Assembly: GCF_016469035.1 (NCBI RefSeq)
Contig: NZ_JAEHJZ010000026.1
Location: 54,079-118,078 of the forward strand
Origin: Gelidibacter salicanalis
GTDB lineage: Bacteria > Bacteroidota > Bacteroidia > Flavobacteriales > Flavobacteriaceae
DNA: 64,000 bases
Direction of reading: 5' to 3'
Positions 61,822 through 64,000 of the stretch are shown here, one piece after another. Every line of letters starts with the position of its first letter. Position 1 is the first letter of the stretch. The position numbers were made by a program, and so were the translations under genes. A model generated the notes under the pieces. It did not search any database, was not told the DNA's origin, and worked only from the letters and a program-made list of their open reading frames with translations.

Positions 61822-63981
61822 ATGACAAAACACAACCTCAGACACATTAAAACCTTGAGTTTATGTGCGCTAATTGCCTTTACAACAAGTTGTAAGGACG
61901 ACAAAAAAAAAGAAGACACGATGGCTAAGAATGAGAATATTCTGTTGCAGGAATGGACAGGCCCATTTGATGGCGTTCCTGCATTTGACAAAATGAATGT
62001 TAAAGATGTTAAGGAAGCCGTAGAAAAAGGAATGGAGCTTGGCCTGGAGGATATTGAAAAAATAGCCAACAACCCTGAGCCAGCAACTTTTGAGAACACC
62101 ATTGCGGCCATGGAGCGCTCAGCAAAAGATCTGGACCGTGTGTTTACCTACTATGGTATTTTAAGCAGCAATATGTCCTCTCCTGAGTTTAGAGACATTC
62201 AAATAGAGTTGGCACCTAAATTGTCTGACTACAATTCTAAAATTTCTCAAAACGAGAAATTGTTTCAACGGATTAAAGCGGTTTACGATGCTTCACAAAC
62301 CACACCGTTGGAGGATGACCAACAACGGGTAGTTGATTTGACTTACAAAAGCTTTGAAATGAACGGCGCCAATTTAGACGCTGAGAAAAAGAAACGTTAC
62401 GCTGAAATCAATAAAGAATTATCGTCTATCTACACCAAGTTTTCTAACAACGTGTTGCATGACGAAGAAAATTATGTGACGTATTTGAATGCCGACCAAG
62501 TAGGTGGCTTGTCAGAATCGTTTACCAAATCTGCAGCAAAAATAGCGTCAGACAAAGGCGAAGACGGCAAATATGCGATTACAAATACACGGTCTTCAAT
62601 GGATCCATTTTTGACCTATTCTACGGAGCGCGAATTGCGCAAACAAGTGTGGAACAATTACTACTCTCGTGGCGATAATGGCGACGACTATGACAACAAC
62701 GAATTGATTGCACAAATCTTAAAACTTCGTAAAGAACGTGTGGGTTTAATGGGTTATGACAATTATGCGGAATGGCGCTTACAGGATAGAATGGCAAAAA
62801 CCCCAGAAAACGCCATGGATTTGATGATGGCTGTTTGGCCAGCTGCTATTGCAAGGGTTAAGGAAGAAGTAGCTGATATGCAAGCTGTGGCGAACGCCAA
62901 TGGTGACAATATTACTATTGAGCCTTGGGATTACCGCTACTACGCTGAAAAAGTACGTCAGAAAAAGTATGATTTAGACAGTGAAGAAGTCAAACAATAC
63001 TTACAACTCGATAAATTAACCCAAGCCTTGTTTTATACTGCTGCCCGATTGTTTAATTATGAGTTCACGCCTGTTGCTGAAGGCACCGTCCCAGTTTTCC
63101 ATGAAGATGTGAACGTTTGGGAAGTGACTGATAAAGATTCTGGTAAACACATCGGTTTATGGTATTTAGATCCATTTGCTCGCGAAGGAAAACGTTCTGG
63201 AGCGTGGGCAACCACTTATAGAAGCCACACAACTTATGATGGTGCTGAAACCGTTTTGGCGTCTAACAATTCCAACTTTGTAAAACCTGCTCCTGGTGAG
63301 CCTGTTTTGGTCTCTTGGGATGATGCTACCACATTTTTCCATGAGTTTGGGCATGCACTTCACTTCTTCTCTTCTAATGTGAAGTACCCTACCCTAAATG
63401 GTGGTGTCAGAGATTATACAGAATTCCAATCGCAGTTATTGGAGCGTTGGTTGTCTACGGATGAAGTGATCAATCAATTTTTGGTACACTACAAAACGGG
63501 AGAACCTATCCCTGCTACATTGGTTGAAAAAATCAAAAAAGCATCAACTTTTAATCAAGGCTTTGGTACAACAGAATACTTAGCGTCCGCATTGATTGAC
63601 ATGAAACTGCATTTGGCGGATCCTGAAAATATTGATATCGACAAATTTGAGCGTGAAACCTTAAAGGAATTGAAGATGCCTAAAGAATTGGTGATGCGTC
63701 ACAGAACACCACAGTTTGGGCACGTATTTTCTGGTGAAGGCTATGCTACTGCATACTACGGGTATATGTGGGCTGATGTATTGACGAGTGATGCTTCAGA
63801 AGCGTTTAAAGAAGCTCCAGATGGATTTTACGATGCGCAAGTCGCTAAGAAATTAGTCGATTATCTATTTGCGCCTAGAAATTCTATGGATCCAGCAGAA
63901 GCCTATCGTTTGTTTAGAGGACGTGATGCTAAAATTGAGGCCTTAATGAAAGACAGAGGATTTCCAGTGCCAAAGAAATAA
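61822..63981 (+). CDS. M3-family metallopeptidase (Dcp-like), lipoprotein
   Basis: The 719-residue zinc peptidase has a lipoprotein signal (lipobox TTSC), a long helical N-terminal part and the M3 active site TTFFHEFGHALHFF (His507, Glu508, His511), followed by the third ligand region ERWLSTDE. The C-terminus has YYGYMWADVLTSDASEAF. Dcp enzymes remove dipeptides from peptide C-termini. It probably works in the periplasm on imported peptides. Length is standard for Dcp. Confidence 0.92.
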   Translation: MTKHNLRHIKTLSLCALIAFTTSCKDDKKKEDTMAKNENILLQEWTGPFDGVPAFDKMNVKDVKEAVEKGMELGLEDIEKIANNPEPATFENTIAAMERSAKDLDRVFTYYGILSSNMSSPEFRDIQIELAPKLSDYNSKISQNEKLFQRIKAVYDASQTTPLEDDQQRVVDLTYKSFEMNGANLDAEKKKRYAEINKELSSIYTKFSNNVLHDEENYVTYLNADQVGGLSESFTKSAAKIASDKGEDGKYAITNTRSSMDPFLTYSTERELRKQVWNNYYSRGDNGDDYDNNELIAQILKLRKERVGLMGYDNYAEWRLQDRMAKTPENAMDLMMAVWPAAIARVKEEVADMQAVANANGDNITIEPWDYRYYAEKVRQKKYDLDSEEVKQYLQLDKLTQALFYTAARLFNYEFTPVAEGTVPVFHEDVNVWEVTDKDSGKHIGLWYLDPFAREGKRSGAWATTYRSHTTYDGAETVLASNNSNFVKPAPGEPVLVSWDDATTFFHEFGHALHFFSSNVKYPTLNGGVRDYTEFQSQLLERWLSTDEVINQFLVHYKTGEPIPATLVEKIKKASTFNQGFGTTEYLASALIDMKLHLADPENIDIDKFERETLKELKMPKELVMRHRTPQFGHVFSGEGYATAYYGYMWADVLTSDASEAFKEAPDGFYDAQVAKKLVDYLFAPRNSMDPAEAYRLFRGRDAKIEALMKDRGFPVPKK

Positions 63982-64000
63982 GTAAAAATCACACCTTCTT

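Overview
The window is from an AT-rich member of the Bacteroidota, most likely a marine Flavobacteriaceae. Evidence for this: Bacteroidota-type promoters (TTG-N19-TAnnTTTG, with two full-consensus copies around 33-34 kb), CarboxypepD_reg-fused TonB-dependent receptors, DUF3276 and DUF1573 proteins, a long-form NusB, 2TM-domain/LytTR signalling genes, leucine dehydrogenase and many lipoproteins with a short lipobox. I see no tRNA, rRNA, CRISPR array, prophage or intact insertion sequence. It reads as chromosomal core with small accessory patches.

Layout. 0-6 kb: the start of hemN (its promoter carries a Crp/Fnr-like palindrome), sodC, an ECF sigma/anti-sigma pair, a K+/H+ antiporter and a PAS histidine kinase. 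6-11 kb: a reverse-strand operon in which a DUF4331 protein is split into two secreted halves, followed by a TPR lipoprotein and a TonB-dependent receptor. 11-15 kb: a LETM1-like protein and a LytS/LytTR operon whose kinase is fused to a 2TM domain. 15.8-25.3 kb: the most distinctive region. Two facing gene sets hold three ATP-grasp enzymes, a GCS2-type carboxylate-amine ligase, a class I amidotransferase, two alpha/beta hydrolases and an M17 aminopeptidase, which suggests synthesis and trimming of an unknown peptide-like amide. Between the two sets lies a repeat-rich scar of about 1 kb with a toxin-antitoxin pair (toxin frameshifted), a long imperfect palindrome and duplicated copies of a gene 3' end.

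25.6-30 kb: a TetR-headed redox set (AhpD-like, DsbA-like, HAD), a lipoprotein and a GreA/B factor. 30-37 kb: guaB, a predicted flavinylated FMN-binding protein with a membrane partner, a porin, HMG-CoA lyase, a LysE exporter and pyrD. 37-45.8 kb: a large TonB-dependent receptor, peptidase T, a YdeI-like protein, the nusB-DUF1573-yajC operon and leucine dehydrogenase. 46-64 kb: an ABC exporter, a PUR-like protein, an M14 carboxypeptidase, CsaA, a thioredoxin-like protein, a membrane-anchored HipA-like kinase-fold protein, a HExxH protease, a GH3 synthetase with a Cys-rich copper protein, a second ECF sigma operon, lipid and NUDIX enzymes, a cyclophilin and an M3 peptidase.

Interspersed repeats link distant parts of the window. 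A 22-24 bp GC-rich palindromic repeat occurs four times. A 209-233 bp MITE-like element with TGTCCGRTAAA ends occurs twice, and one copy carries the GC-rich repeat inside it.
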